DNA of 64,000 bases from Hymenochaete sp. R1 (taxonomy: Eukaryota > Basidiomycota > Agaricomycetes > Hymenochaetales > Hymenochaetaceae): contig JAFREE010000017.1 in NCBI GenBank assembly GCA_019400425.1, positions 186,001 to 250,000 of the forward strand, written 5' to 3'. The notes under the pieces were generated by a model that searched no databases, was not told the origin of the DNA, and was given only the letters and a program-made list of their open reading frames with translations. Below, piece by piece: positions 11,915-21,033 of the stretch. Every line of letters begins with the position of its first letter. The stretch's first letter is position 1. The position numbers and the translations under genes were made by a program.

Positions 11915-12265
11915 ATGAATGGTCATCCTTCCATCGAAAGCACGACTGTGCCAGCCACACTCCTTGGCACCCAACCAAACAACGAAACCACAGTAACTGC
12001 GCTCCCGATGGGTGACAAAACCAACTCCATTTCTATCTCGACACCTTCGGCCGCAAAACCAACGATGCCTCGTGTACAGTCTAGGCTATTGCTCCCTTTG
12101 AGCCACTACTCCAGTGTACGCTCATCTCGGATCTCTCACTCGAAGATGGAGAAACCAATGACGGTTGACGAAATGAAGGCGAAGTTGGCGCAACGGAAGG
12201 CTAATAGGGTGTCGGCAATAGCTACGAGTGCGACCAAGGATGAGGCAGCCAAGGAGAATGCCTGA
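11915..12265 (+). CDS. Small Ser/Thr-rich hypothetical protein
   Basis: Single exon of 116 residues starting MNGHPSIESTTVPATLLGTQ, with a favourable context (caaaATGA). The N-terminal half is Ser/Thr/Pro-rich and probably disordered. The C-terminal half is basic, with SRLLLPLSHYSSVRSSR and a helix EMKAKLAQRKANRVSAIA, and ends KENA. The SRLLLP...RSSR segment resembles SRLLAPVNSYGTRSSR near the C-terminus of the large gene that follows, which also ends in DKENLG. This suggests the small gene is a partial duplicate or a partner sharing a short binding motif. No known domain is visible. Function is unknown. Confidence 0.55.
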   Translation: MNGHPSIESTTVPATLLGTQPNNETTVTALPMGDKTNSISISTPSAAKPTMPRVQSRLLLPLSHYSSVRSSRISHSKMEKPMTVDEMKAKLAQRKANRVSAIATSATKDEAAKENA

Positions 12266-12599
12266 CTTGAATATCCAGGCTCTTAGCTTTACCAATGACT
12301 GTGAATGACGACACGACCTTGTACTGTAACTTGGAATGTATGCGAATGAAGTGATTTGTGCGCATAATGAACGAACTCCGGAATTCTCGGATTTGAAGGT
12401 TGATCCAGCAAGACGCGACGCGACGCGAAGACGCTTTGACATTCAACCACGATCATGTTTTGTCGACGCACCAAACTCATCCATTCACCACCCACTTTTC
12501 CGCCCAACTGAAGTGCGATGAGCCATGGGCTGACGCTTGAATAGTATTATTTGTTCTCAGATAATCGAATGTGCGCGTCTCAAACTGGACTGACTGGTC

Positions 12600-12854
12600 C
12601 TAATGCGGTATTCTGGGGCTGGCATGGCCAGGAGAGTATATAGTCTTGACCGTCTGAGCTCTCCTTCCTCATCGTCTCTTTCCTTCCTTCTCTCATCTTC
12701 TCCCCTATCATTGACATACATCCTACACTCTTTCATACACCCACACACCCTCTTCCACTCTATCCTTACCTCTCCTTCATACACACTCTCTTCTACTCCC
12801 CCCCTCTCTCATCCCCCTCCACACCCACACTCTACACCACACTCTCTTTCAAAC
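12600..12854 (+). promoter_or_regulatory. TATA-like element and pyrimidine-rich leader
   Basis: A TATA-like string (gagtatatagt) lies near 12636, followed by nearly 200 bp of almost pure C/T sequence ending at the ATG 12855 (aaacATGtc). Long CT tracts before the start are common in strongly expressed fungal genes. The upstream ATG at 12603 is in frame with 12855 and lacks intervening stops, but it lies before the TATA-like element, so 12855 is the preferred start. Confidence 0.5.
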
Positions 12855-15800
12855 ATGTCAATTGATAGGGGACCTCCCCCAGGGGCCAGCCCTCCTCGGG
12901 CTTCGGTTCTCTACCCTGCTTATCTCCTCCGGCTTTTCGTCATCGGCTTCTCTGCTCTCTCCTCATTCGTCTCCGATCAGTACCAGTTGGCCCTTCGTAT
13001 CTGGCACGAAGGCTTCTGGGCACTCCCTCTTGGCATCAGTATGGCTTACGCAGGATTCGAGGTCTACAAGAACATAGACACTATCCTCTACTGGGTCAAC
13101 CTCACCGGCATCGTCGTTTCTACTTTAGGCGCCCACATCGTGCACGGCAAAGATGGCGGCTTCAATACGCTATTCATTTGTCCGCAGCCTTCGGTTGAGT
13201 ATGGTCTTCCACTCTACTGGTGGCATCCCATGTCCTTTGAATGGGTGCACGGCTGGGGCTGTCAGACGGTTTGCCATGGCATGGAGGGATCGGCAAGGGT
13301 TTTCGTAAGTACTTTTACTCCTACTTCTTTTAGAGATTGCGGGCTGACACTTGACCTGTCAGCCACTTCGATTCTTGGAGCATTGCAATGCATCTTCGGT
13401 TATGGAAAGGCTGGTATTGGTCTTAAAGGTACGTCTCCAACTATCTGCTTTTATATCCTGTCATTGACTTTGCCCTGCAAGCATTTCTTCTCAGAGTCAT
13501 TGGAGATACTCAATGAAGATGCTTCCGAACTGAAGGACATGATCGTTCGGTATTTGTCGGATCAATTCCAAGCCCTCTTAGCCAGTGTCGTTGAATTAGA
13601 CCTTCGCTTCACGTTCTATTGCTTCGTCGTAGGATTCTTTGCGGGCATGTGGCTCAAGGTACGTTACTGTCGTTTCTTGTATATGTATTCGGCTCTGACA
13701 TTCTTTCCTTGTAAGACATGCTATCGCTTCGACGAGTATAGGCGCGCCCACGAATCGAAGGAGGCTGACCTGAGAAACGAACTCAAGGTCAAGGATGCAA
13801 TGGTTTCAAGCATCCCTCCTCCCCCGGTCTACGTCAACGCCGGATCGCAGACAGATTCGCGAGTATTCTGCACGGCCGAAGTTCAGACGGAATCGCCAAA
13901 GACGTGCTCTATCGAGATCCAAACCGATACGATCACGCCTCCGTCCCCGAACTATGTCAACTCGGAAACGCAGACGGACGCTCAGATCTATGCGACCGCG
14001 GAAGTGCAAACGGATACACCAAAGGCATGTGCAATGGGCACCCAGACGGATAGCCCCGCCTATGCCACTGCGGAAGCACAGACGGAATCAACGACACACT
14101 GCAACATGGAGATCCAGACCGATGCCCCCGTCCAAGCGAGCATCGAATGCCAGACGGAAACTGTTCAATTCGCCGAAGTCAACGTCCAAGTCAACAACGA
14201 TGTGTGCGACGCGCCGGTACATAAGAGCGCGAGCACACAGACGGACACCTCTCGCTATGTCTCCGCAGAGGTCCAGACTTCGGTATCGGTTTCTAACAGC
14301 ATTGGATCCCATTCGGCATCGGTTTCAACCCAAGCCTCTACTCTCGCTCACGCTGACAAGTACGACCCGTATGAGGACGAAAACTCTAGGGAATACTTGC
14401 GGGAAGTCATCAGGTCACTCGAGTATCAACTGGAACGTGCTATCGAAGACAGAGCGGACTACGTTGAGAACTCGGCTGCCATTTTTGAGGAACAACGCAA
14501 GAATGGCGAGGCCCAAGCTACTGCGGCTGCTAACAAGGAAACCGCTCTCAGGGGCAAATTGGAGATCGCGACTCGTATCATGAGAAAGCGGGGCGAGCAA
14601 CTGCGCCGCTGTATCCGCTGGTACGAGAAGCTTTGCGCTGAGCAAGGCTTTGACCTTGGTATGGTCCGCGCTCCCATCGAGAAGGTTTCTCCCGCAAGTA
14701 GTTGGACGACTATTGCTTCCAACGACTCTCGCACTAGTCTCGACGAACATTACGACGACAACGGCACTCACACACACGCCCACGGAACGGTCGCCAACCA
14801 TCCCGATTACTCCCTCCCTACACCTGGCTCACCTCTGCATGACGCTCGAGACCCCCGTCTCTTCGTACATGCATCAGGATTCGAGACAGCTCTCGCTGCG
14901 CTTGATCTAGCCGCTCAGCATGTCTTCGACTCGCCGTCCACCGGCTCTGAGTTGCATGACACTGCTCCCGGTTCGATCACTCGCATTGTTTCATCGGTAT
15001 CCTGTCCTGCACTGTTGACACTGAACTTTGGTTCCCAATTGGTCGAATCATGTTCAGTCTTGGATCAGGGCACTCCGCTCGTGTCCGACAACAGTCACGC
15101 AGGACCGATGGACACCCCCAACCTCTACCCTGGCGAACCCGTTTCCACCCTTACGGCCGATGCTACCGCTCAAATGAGCGGCGCATCTCCGACACCATCA
15201 CCCACAGCACTTCAAGTTTTGGTCCAATCGCCCGGAGGTACATCTGCTATCATTGAATTGGAGGACGACTCTGATCTTAGTGTCCACGGGGACTCTCTCT
15301 TTTCTGAGGACGGTGACGTATTGGCTGAAGGTCCACAGCGTCAGCCTCTGGCTCTTCCCAACACCGTCGACGAGTTCCCCTTCCTCCCCGGATCGCCCGA
15401 CAAGCCTTCCACGTCCTCTTTGGCTACAGAGGATGTCGTACGGGAACACGACTCAATGTTCTCGTACGAAGGCGACGTCATCACGTTCATTGGCGACTCG
15501 GCATTCGATTCAACGGATAGCGGACTGGCACTTCCGAACACGGTCACGGACTTCCCGTATCTTCCTGGTTCACCCGAAAAAGCTTTCTCCACTGCTCACG
15601 TAGAAGTAGCACCGACTGGCAACGACTCGGTCAACTTCTTGGACAAAGCTTTCCCGGAAGATGCCGTGACCAGCGACTTGGACTCTGTTATGGACTCTGG
15701 TACTGGCAACAACAGTGGCACTGACGACGGTGACGACGACTTTCTGGCTGCAGTGTTCGAGAAGAACGAGAAGGTTGAAGATCATTCAAATTCTTCTGTT

Positions 15801-16403
15801 GTCTCTGACTTTATTGGCAACATCAACGCTGCAACGCCCGACGTCTCCATCGTGGAGCTGGAAATATCTACTGTCCCTGGATCTCCGGCTTCTGTCACTA
15901 TCTCTGGTGGTACTCTTTCTTCAGTCAACTCTGGCGCTCCGCCAACATCTGCATCCATTGACTCGATCTTGAGTCTGGTTCAGGCGCCCAAGAAAGCCCC
16001 ACCCAAGAGTAAGCTGCCCTTACCTACGGCAACGACGTCCATAGTAACGGCTACGAAGACCCTGCCACATTCTCTGGCGAAGGCCACGCCCTCTGTCCCT
16101 CTTTCGCTCCGCGTACCTCCCATGGCTGTAACAAGGGAGTACGCACCGGATTTGGAGGAAACCCTGACTCTCCCTCAGGCTCAGGCTCAGACCGCACCCA
16201 CTGCGTGCGGCCCTCCAAAACCGCGCGACGCACCTTCGAAGATCGAGAAACCGGGGTTCATGTCGAGGCTTCTGGCTCCCGTGAACTCGTACGGAACTCG
16301 GTCTTCAAGGCTGCAGGACAGGTCGTACTCTCCGGTGGCGACATCGAAAACGGTGTTGCCGCGCAGGACGAACGACAAGGAGAATTTGGGTAATTGGATT
16401 TAA
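12855..16403 (+). CDS. Large protein with membrane segments, 12-residue QT-motif array and coiled coil
   Basis: Four exons (12855-13304, 13363-13428, 13482-13658, 13716-16403) join in frame, giving 1126 residues. Hydrophobic segments lie near residues 17-35 and 55-95, with another near 210-229 (FTFYCFVVGFFAGMWL). Residues 270-420 hold eleven QT motifs (SQTDS, VQTES, IQTDT, TQTDA and so on). They are spaced mostly 12 residues apart, with two spacings of 17 and one degenerate NVQVN position. The core [V/I/T]QT[D/E] matches the binding motif of dynein light chain LC8. A charged coiled coil follows (REYLREVIRSLEYQLERAIE onward, about 455-545). The remaining 580 residues are acidic and Ser/Thr-rich. 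They contain two copies of LPNTV..FP.LPGSP, with a basic tail ending DKENLGNWI. Such arrays in nucleoporins and spindle adaptors are multivalent LC8 scaffolds, so a membrane-tethered LC8 hub is my inference. I do not recognise the whole protein as a named family. Confidence 0.75.
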   Translation: MSIDRGPPPGASPPRASVLYPAYLLRLFVIGFSALSSFVSDQYQLALRIWHEGFWALPLGISMAYAGFEVYKNIDTILYWVNLTGIVVSTLGAHIVHGKDGGFNTLFICPQPSVEYGLPLYWWHPMSFEWVHGWGCQTVCHGMEGSARVFVSTFTPTSFRDCGLTLDLSATSILGALQCIFGYGKAGIGLKGTSPTICFYILSLTLPCKHFFSESLEILNEDASELKDMIVRYLSDQFQALLASVVELDLRFTFYCFVVGFFAGMWLKVRYCRFLYMYSALTFFPCKTCYRFDEYRRAHESKEADLRNELKVKDAMVSSIPPPPVYVNAGSQTDSRVFCTAEVQTESPKTCSIEIQTDTITPPSPNYVNSETQTDAQIYATAEVQTDTPKACAMGTQTDSPAYATAEAQTESTTHCNMEIQTDAPVQASIECQTETVQFAEVNVQVNNDVCDAPVHKSASTQTDTSRYVSAEVQTSVSVSNSIGSHSASVSTQASTLAHADKYDPYEDENSREYLREVIRSLEYQLERAIEDRADYVENSAAIFEEQRKNGEAQATAAANKETALRGKLEIATRIMRKRGEQLRRCIRWYEKLCAEQGFDLGMVRAPIEKVSPASSWTTIASNDSRTSLDEHYDDNGTHTHAHGTVANHPDYSLPTPGSPLHDARDPRLFVHASGFETALAALDLAAQHVFDSPSTGSELHDTAPGSITRIVSSVSCPALLTLNFGSQLVESCSVLDQGTPLVSDNSHAGPMDTPNLYPGEPVSTLTADATAQMSGASPTPSPTALQVLVQSPGGTSAIIELEDDSDLSVHGDSLFSEDGDVLAEGPQRQPLALPNTVDEFPFLPGSPDKPSTSSLATEDVVREHDSMFSYEGDVITFIGDSAFDSTDSGLALPNTVTDFPYLPGSPEKAFSTAHVEVAPTGNDSVNFLDKAFPEDAVTSDLDSVMDSGTGNNSGTDDGDDDFLAAVFEKNEKVEDHSNSSVVSDFIGNINAATPDVSIVELEISTVPGSPASVTISGGTLSSVNSGAPPTSASIDSILSLVQAPKKAPPKSKLPLPTATTSIVTATKTLPHSLAKATPSVPLSLRVPPMAVTREYAPDLEETLTLPQAQAQTAPTACGPPKPRDAPSKIEKPGFMSRLLAPVNSYGTRSSRLQDRSYSPVATSKTVLPRRTNDKENLGNWI
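13830..14290 (+). repeat. 36-bp coding tandem repeat encoding QT motifs
   Basis: The QT codon pairs recur at residues 276, 288, 300, 317, 329, 341, 353, 365, 377, 406 and 418, with QV at 389. The basic unit is therefore 36 bp, with two 51 bp spacings. DNA copies have diverged at third positions while the QT(D/E) core is kept, suggesting selection on the protein motif. Confidence 0.8.
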
Positions 16404-17014
16404 GGGTGTTTCTTTTTTTCTCTCTTTCTTTTCTCTCTCTCTCTCTGAATCTCTATCTTTATCCACACGAACATTACATGCTATATCTCTCCGCTCTTTC
16501 CACGACTTCTACAAGGAACGTCATCCGCTCTTTTACTCGACTTCTCTTATGAACGTCATCCGTTCTTTTATTTCTGCACATCTACACGACTATTTTCCGA
16601 CGATCTTTTTGCTCTCATCAACATCTCTATTACTATTTCCCTACGATCTTTCTTCCGCTCTCATGAACACCTACACGACTATTTTCCTACGATCTTTCTG
16701 CTCTCATGAACATTTCTATTACTATTTCCCGACGATCTCTCTTCTGCTCTCATCAACATCTCTATTACTATCTCTCCCACGATCTTTCTGGTTTTCTTGT
16801 ATACCCAGTGCACATGTGCACGTCCACTCTTTTAGCATCAGTTCTCGCCTTCTGTTCTTAGATATCTGATTTCGAAAAATGACATACACGATTATAAACT
16901 ACGCACTTAAACGGTTTCAAGCTTCACAAAAGGAAGTCACGTATAATAAGCACGTTTCGGGGACTAAGAAATGTAAGACGGCACACGCTGCTCTACATCT
17001 CAGAGAACGCGTCA
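16404..17014. repeat. Pyrimidine-rich minisatellite in 3' region, about 43-47 bp unit
   Basis: From about 16500 to 16800 a C/T-rich unit recurs imperfectly. The marker cgatctt/cgatctc starts at about 16601, 16644, 16690, 16733 and 16780. Between markers lie variants of gctctcatgaacatctctat. It follows the stop of the QT-array gene and may lie in its 3' UTR. The rest to 17014 has no gene. Confidence 0.7.
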
Positions 17015-18451
17015 TTAGGAAGCTGTAGGGTACCACTGCTCCAGTTCTGCCAGGATCACGCCGCAATCATCCATGCGAGACTGGATCTCCCGCAAATAGT
17101 CTATATATGCGTGTTCCACCTTTGAACAGTCCCTCTGCATCGTCAGCGCCGCCACGCGGACTGCCTCAACGTCTCCGGCGCTTTTCAAGCGCTGATGCGT
17201 GGCTGACGCATCTTCCACCCAGTCCTGGAACCATCCGTGCTTTTCCCTCGCCTGTTTCTTCATTTCTTTAAAATCGGCGGTGAACGAGTTTTTCTCCTTC
17301 TTGAGAGCACTCTCCATCCATTTTTCTGGTTCGTTAATCTTCTGCGCACTAAGTTCTTTCCAGTATGCCAGAGCTTCTTCATAGACGCTTTGATAGTGCT
17401 CGGAAAGTAGGTTCTTTCTCTGCGTTTCAAGGCTACGAAAAGAGTCAGCGGCTTGACGTCCCGATCTACTGTTCTTGCCGTGGTGGTGTATACGAGCTTT
17501 GTGGAGGTCCGCCTCCATGTCGAAAGCCTTCAAATCGTCTTCTAAGAGAAACTTTGCCTGTCGTATGTCGCAACGCATCGATTTGTCACAATCATTCCTT
17601 GTGCAGTTGAGCCCTGACAGGCTGTTACCGATCAGTTCGTAATCCTTGCGCAGGGTTCTCACCCCGTAGGATTTATCGGTACATTTCCGGAGCTCATCCC
17701 TGTGGTATGCAACAAATTCATGAAAGAAAATAGCATCGGTTACGGGGTCTTGAGAGTTCTCGAGGAATTCGACGGGGATCGGGGTTTCTATAGCATATTT
17801 TTCTTAAGTTCGCGTGATATAAAGATCTGAATAGTACTTACTAGTGGCTCTAACACGTTCACCCAACTCTTTCCGAATTTTCATCCTCTCGGAGAGCAAG
17901 CGATCTTTAGCACTCACGCTCTCCGGATTGCGCGCATTAGCCAGATCCTTACAACGCGAAGCAATCCTTTGAGTCAAGTCGTGGTAGTGCCACCAATACC
18001 GACTGGCTATCACGCTGCTGAGATTGGCGTTATCCCCCGCTTTGCGCCAGTTGGATATCCAGAGGTCATGATAGGCGAAAAACGCATCGTCGTACTGGGT
18101 GTCGGCAGTCCTTTTCACTTCGTCGTCGGCACCACTGTCACTCTTGATAGAGTCAACCACTGCTTCTATACCTTGCAAGCGGAGAGTTCCCATAAACGAG
18201 CTACTCTGCGTATGAAAGGTGTTCCGGATGTGGGTCGCAGTGAAGGACTGGGAAGAATTGTCGACTTCATGGTCATGTAGCAACTTGCAGTAATCCGCAA
18301 CCTGTGATTTCAGGTAAGAGAGTTTATCTGCCAGTGACTTTTCTTCAAGGCCCGGGATTTGAAAACGGCGCGCTGGTGCCGGCCGGCCAGAAGATTGTTC
18401 AGAAGGAGACAAGTTTCTACGTCTCTTTGAGCCAGAGCCTGAGCCTGACAT
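17015..18451 (-). CDS. Unknown tandem-family protein, member A
   Basis: Two exons, 18451-17842 and 17787-17015, join in phase 1 and encode 460 residues. The start MSGSGSGSKRRRNLSPSEQ contains a likely nuclear localisation signal. Shared family blocks follow: AFFAYHDLWISNWRK, the RIASRCKDLA helix, DAIFFHEFVAYHRDELRKC, and a cysteine cluster NCTRNDCDKSMRCDIRQ. After these come DDLKAFDMEADL, a coiled-coil middle, WFQDWVEDASATHQRLKSAG and AYIDYLREIQSRMDDC. The fold is probably all-helical. Spacing C-x4-C-x5-C could bind metal but lacks an obvious fourth ligand. No known domain is recognised. The paralogs at 19624-21033 and 24945-26376 have the same intron position and phase. Its in-frame upstream extension to 18610 is rejected because the paralogs start at the equivalent MSS..KR. 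Function is unknown. Confidence 0.8.
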
Positions 18452-19623
18452 GAGGATAGCACGATAGGGATACTCTTGGTTGAAGAGGAGGAAGGTGGCT
18501 GTAATCGACTCTGCTGAAGATGAGCAATGAAAGGTCTTGTGAAGGGTAGTGGCGATAACAATGCGAGAAAGGGACAGTTGAAGAGGATGAGTCTCGCAAG
18601 ACGTGCTCATATAAGTTCATCGCAGGTCCTACTATGCACAAAGCAAAGCAGCGCCAGAATTTGCAAAAGGTGTCTAAACGTAAAGGTCGTTTTGCAAAGT
18701 CAACCTATCGATGCCTTATCTATTATCCCCTTACCTTCTGGCATCCGACCTCAGGCATCACCCCGTAACCGACGGTCTCATCTTTTTCCGAGGTTCCGAG
18801 GTGCATGCTGGACGTATAGCACACACATTCCTTGTGTAGACTCTCGAGCCACATATGGTCGGTCGCTTGGTAATGCCATAGACCATGGGCACCCGAATTA
18901 ACACACGCGTCGAGCAATGTTACTCGCAGTCGGTGGCGGGTTGCAAGTTGTCCGGTCTGATTCAAACTGAATCTATCCTTTTCCATCTGCAATGTTACGA
19001 AGCCGACGCGGATGAGCAATCCTGATGGGCCAGTCCAAGGCTTTCAAGGGCTCATTCCTTCGATAACTGCGCCCTCTACCTTCTTCGAATTGGTCAATAA
19101 GTCTGCTCGCTCAAGCCCGTGAATTGGTCGGAAAACGGAGACATCCCTCTGATCGCTGAGTGGAGTATAGGCGCCGTTAGAATTGCAATTGTGCCTACGA
19201 GGAAACATGTCAGCCGAGCTGCAATGCAAATGAGCAAACTTGAACTTGAGAGCAGACCAAGTGCCACAGCCCCAGTTGGTGACGTAGCTGTATGAATCTC
19301 GTAAGTTAAGAAAATCGAAGAGCGAGAAGAAGCTTGTCCTTGTCCATCATCTCTGTAATGGTACTACCACAGAACAACTTCAAGTTGAAGGTGAGTAGCA
19401 GTGAACAATGATGTCTAAGTAGACTTGTTTTTCCAAGTCGTTCATCGGCGTATGAAATACGGGAACAACCGAGCAGCAGCATACTACTTAGTCCGATTAA
19501 AAGAAAGGGGCTCTTTTGAGAAGCACAGCAGCAATTATCACAAATTATCTAGGGAAACAGGGCACAACATTAAACCCACGTCTAATTGGGATGAATAGAA
19601 GGAAATCGAACCACATACGGATT
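18452..19623. other. Intergenic region upstream of member A
   Basis: About 1.2 kb with no convincing coding frame. It contains a 21 bp string at 19215-19235 (cgagctgcaatgcaaatgag plus c) that recurs with one mismatch upstream of member B. Confidence 0.5.
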
Positions 19624-21033
19624 TCAGAGGCCTCCGAGGATTTTCACTAGAGCCTCCTTACTTTCTTTACAATCATTCACGCGAGATTGAATCTCCCGCA
19701 AGTGGTCAATGTACGCTGTCTCCACCTTGACGATGTCCTTCTGCACCATCAACATCGCCACGCGGACTGCCTCGGCGTCTCCAGAGTCTTTCAGGCGCTG
19801 ATATGTGCCTGATGCATCTTTCTCCCAGTCCTCGAACCATATGTACCGTTTCTCCTTTGCTACTTCGACCATGCCGCTGAAAGTAGAAGCAGCCGAGCCT
19901 TTCTCCTCAGAGACCGCAACCTTCAAATATTTCGCCGAGTCCGTACAGGGTTTCCCGGTGAGCTTCTTCCAATACGCAAGAGTCTCTTGATGAACTTCTG
20001 TATAATGATCTGAGAGTGATTTCATCCGTTCTGATAAGAGGTTTTCAAGGGTTCTCCTGGCGGAACGCCCCTGTTCGTTCAGATTTCCTTCGTATTTGTT
20101 CCCTGGCTTACGATGAGTTCGAACTGTTTGGAGACACATTTCCATATCAAAGGCCTTCAGATCATCGGCTAAGATGGTTGCCATTTGTCGTAGTTCGCAA
20201 CGCGGCGATTTATCACATTCGTTGTTTGCGCACTTCAGCTCAGATAAATTGTCAGTAATGATTTCATGAGCCGTGTTCAAGTTTTGCACTCCATATACTT
20301 TACCAACGCATTCTCGTAACTTCTTCCGGTGGTATGAAACGAGTTCGCGGAAGAAAATAGCATCGGTCATGGGGTCAGAAGACTCCCGCAGAAGGTCGAG
20401 AGGCATCACGTTTCCTGAAGCGGACAGTCCGTCATTGAGCATCAGGTCAAAGCAAAAACCATACTCACTGGTACATCTGACGGTTTCACTCATCTTCTCT
20501 CTAAGGTTCGCCCTCATTTGGTGTAGACCAGCTTTAGCATGCATGGACTCAGCGTCATTCCTATAGGCTAGATCAATAATGCGAGAAGCGACTCGTTCCT
20601 TCTTGGCATGAAAACGTTTCCAAAAGCTGACAGTCCATGCGCTACGAAGATCAAGATGCCCATTATCCTTGAGCCAAGTGGATATCCAGACGTTGTGATA
20701 CGCAAAGAATATTTTATCATAGAGGGAGACGATAGTCCGTTTCGTTGCCTCGTCGACAGCGCCGTCGCTGATCAAAATGGAATCAATATCGTTTTCTATG
20801 TTGCTATAAAGGTCAAGGCCGGAAGTATGATGAAGCCGCATCTCGGTGACTGTGAATGTTGGAGTGGTAGAAGCATTGTGCAACTTCTCGCAATAGCTAT
20901 CGATCCGATCCTTCAAGCCATTCGCTTTGTCCTTCAGCTTCTCCTCGCTGATCATCTGACGGCGAGATGGGGCAATACGATTAGGGGGCTGCTCGTGGTT
21001 GGACGGGCTTCTGCCCCTTTTCGAGCTAGACAT
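19624..21033 (-). CDS. Unknown tandem-family protein, member B
   Basis: The whole interval is stop-free, but a 54 bp intron (20468-20415) with a gtgagt donor and cttcag acceptor sits exactly where members A and C have theirs. Removing it gives exons 21033-20469 and 20414-19624 and 451 residues. The start is MSSSKRGRSPSNHEQPP, again basic. Family blocks are IFFAYHNVWISTWLK, DAIFFRELVSYHRKKLREC, the cysteine cluster KCANNECDKSPRCELRQ, DDLKAFDMEMCL, WFEDWEKDASGTYQRLKDSG and AYIDHLREIQSRVNDC. Identity with A and C is spread over the full length, so these are true paralogs. The region between the cysteine cluster and the WF.DW block is predicted helical and charged. No enzyme or DNA-binding domain is recognisable. 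Confidence 0.8.
   Translation of the reverse strand: MSSSKRGRSPSNHEQPPNRIAPSRRQMISEEKLKDKANGLKDRIDSYCEKLHNASTTPTFTVTEMRLHHTSGLDLYSNIENDIDSILISDGAVDEATKRTIVSLYDKIFFAYHNVWISTWLKDNGHLDLRSAWTVSFWKRFHAKKERVASRIIDLAYRNDAESMHAKAGLHQMRANLREKMSETVRCTSEYGFCFDLMLNDGLSASGNVMPLDLLRESSDPMTDAIFFRELVSYHRKKLRECVGKVYGVQNLNTAHEIITDNLSELKCANNECDKSPRCELRQMATILADDLKAFDMEMCLQTVRTHRKPGNKYEGNLNEQGRSARRTLENLLSERMKSLSDHYTEVHQETLAYWKKLTGKPCTDSAKYLKVAVSEEKGSAASTFSGMVEVAKEKRYIWFEDWEKDASGTYQRLKDSGDAEAVRVAMLMVQKDIVKVETAYIDHLREIQSRVNDCKESKEALVKILGGL

Noticed and set aside
12603..12854. Start of the QT-array gene at the upstream in-frame ATG
   Set aside because: The added 84 codons would be encoded by a C/T-only leader and start before the TATA-like element. 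The ATG at 12855 has better context.
17804..18610. Longer N-terminus of member A beginning at 18610
   Set aside because: Members B and C start at the position equivalent to 18451 (MSS..KR); the upstream text has no counterpart.
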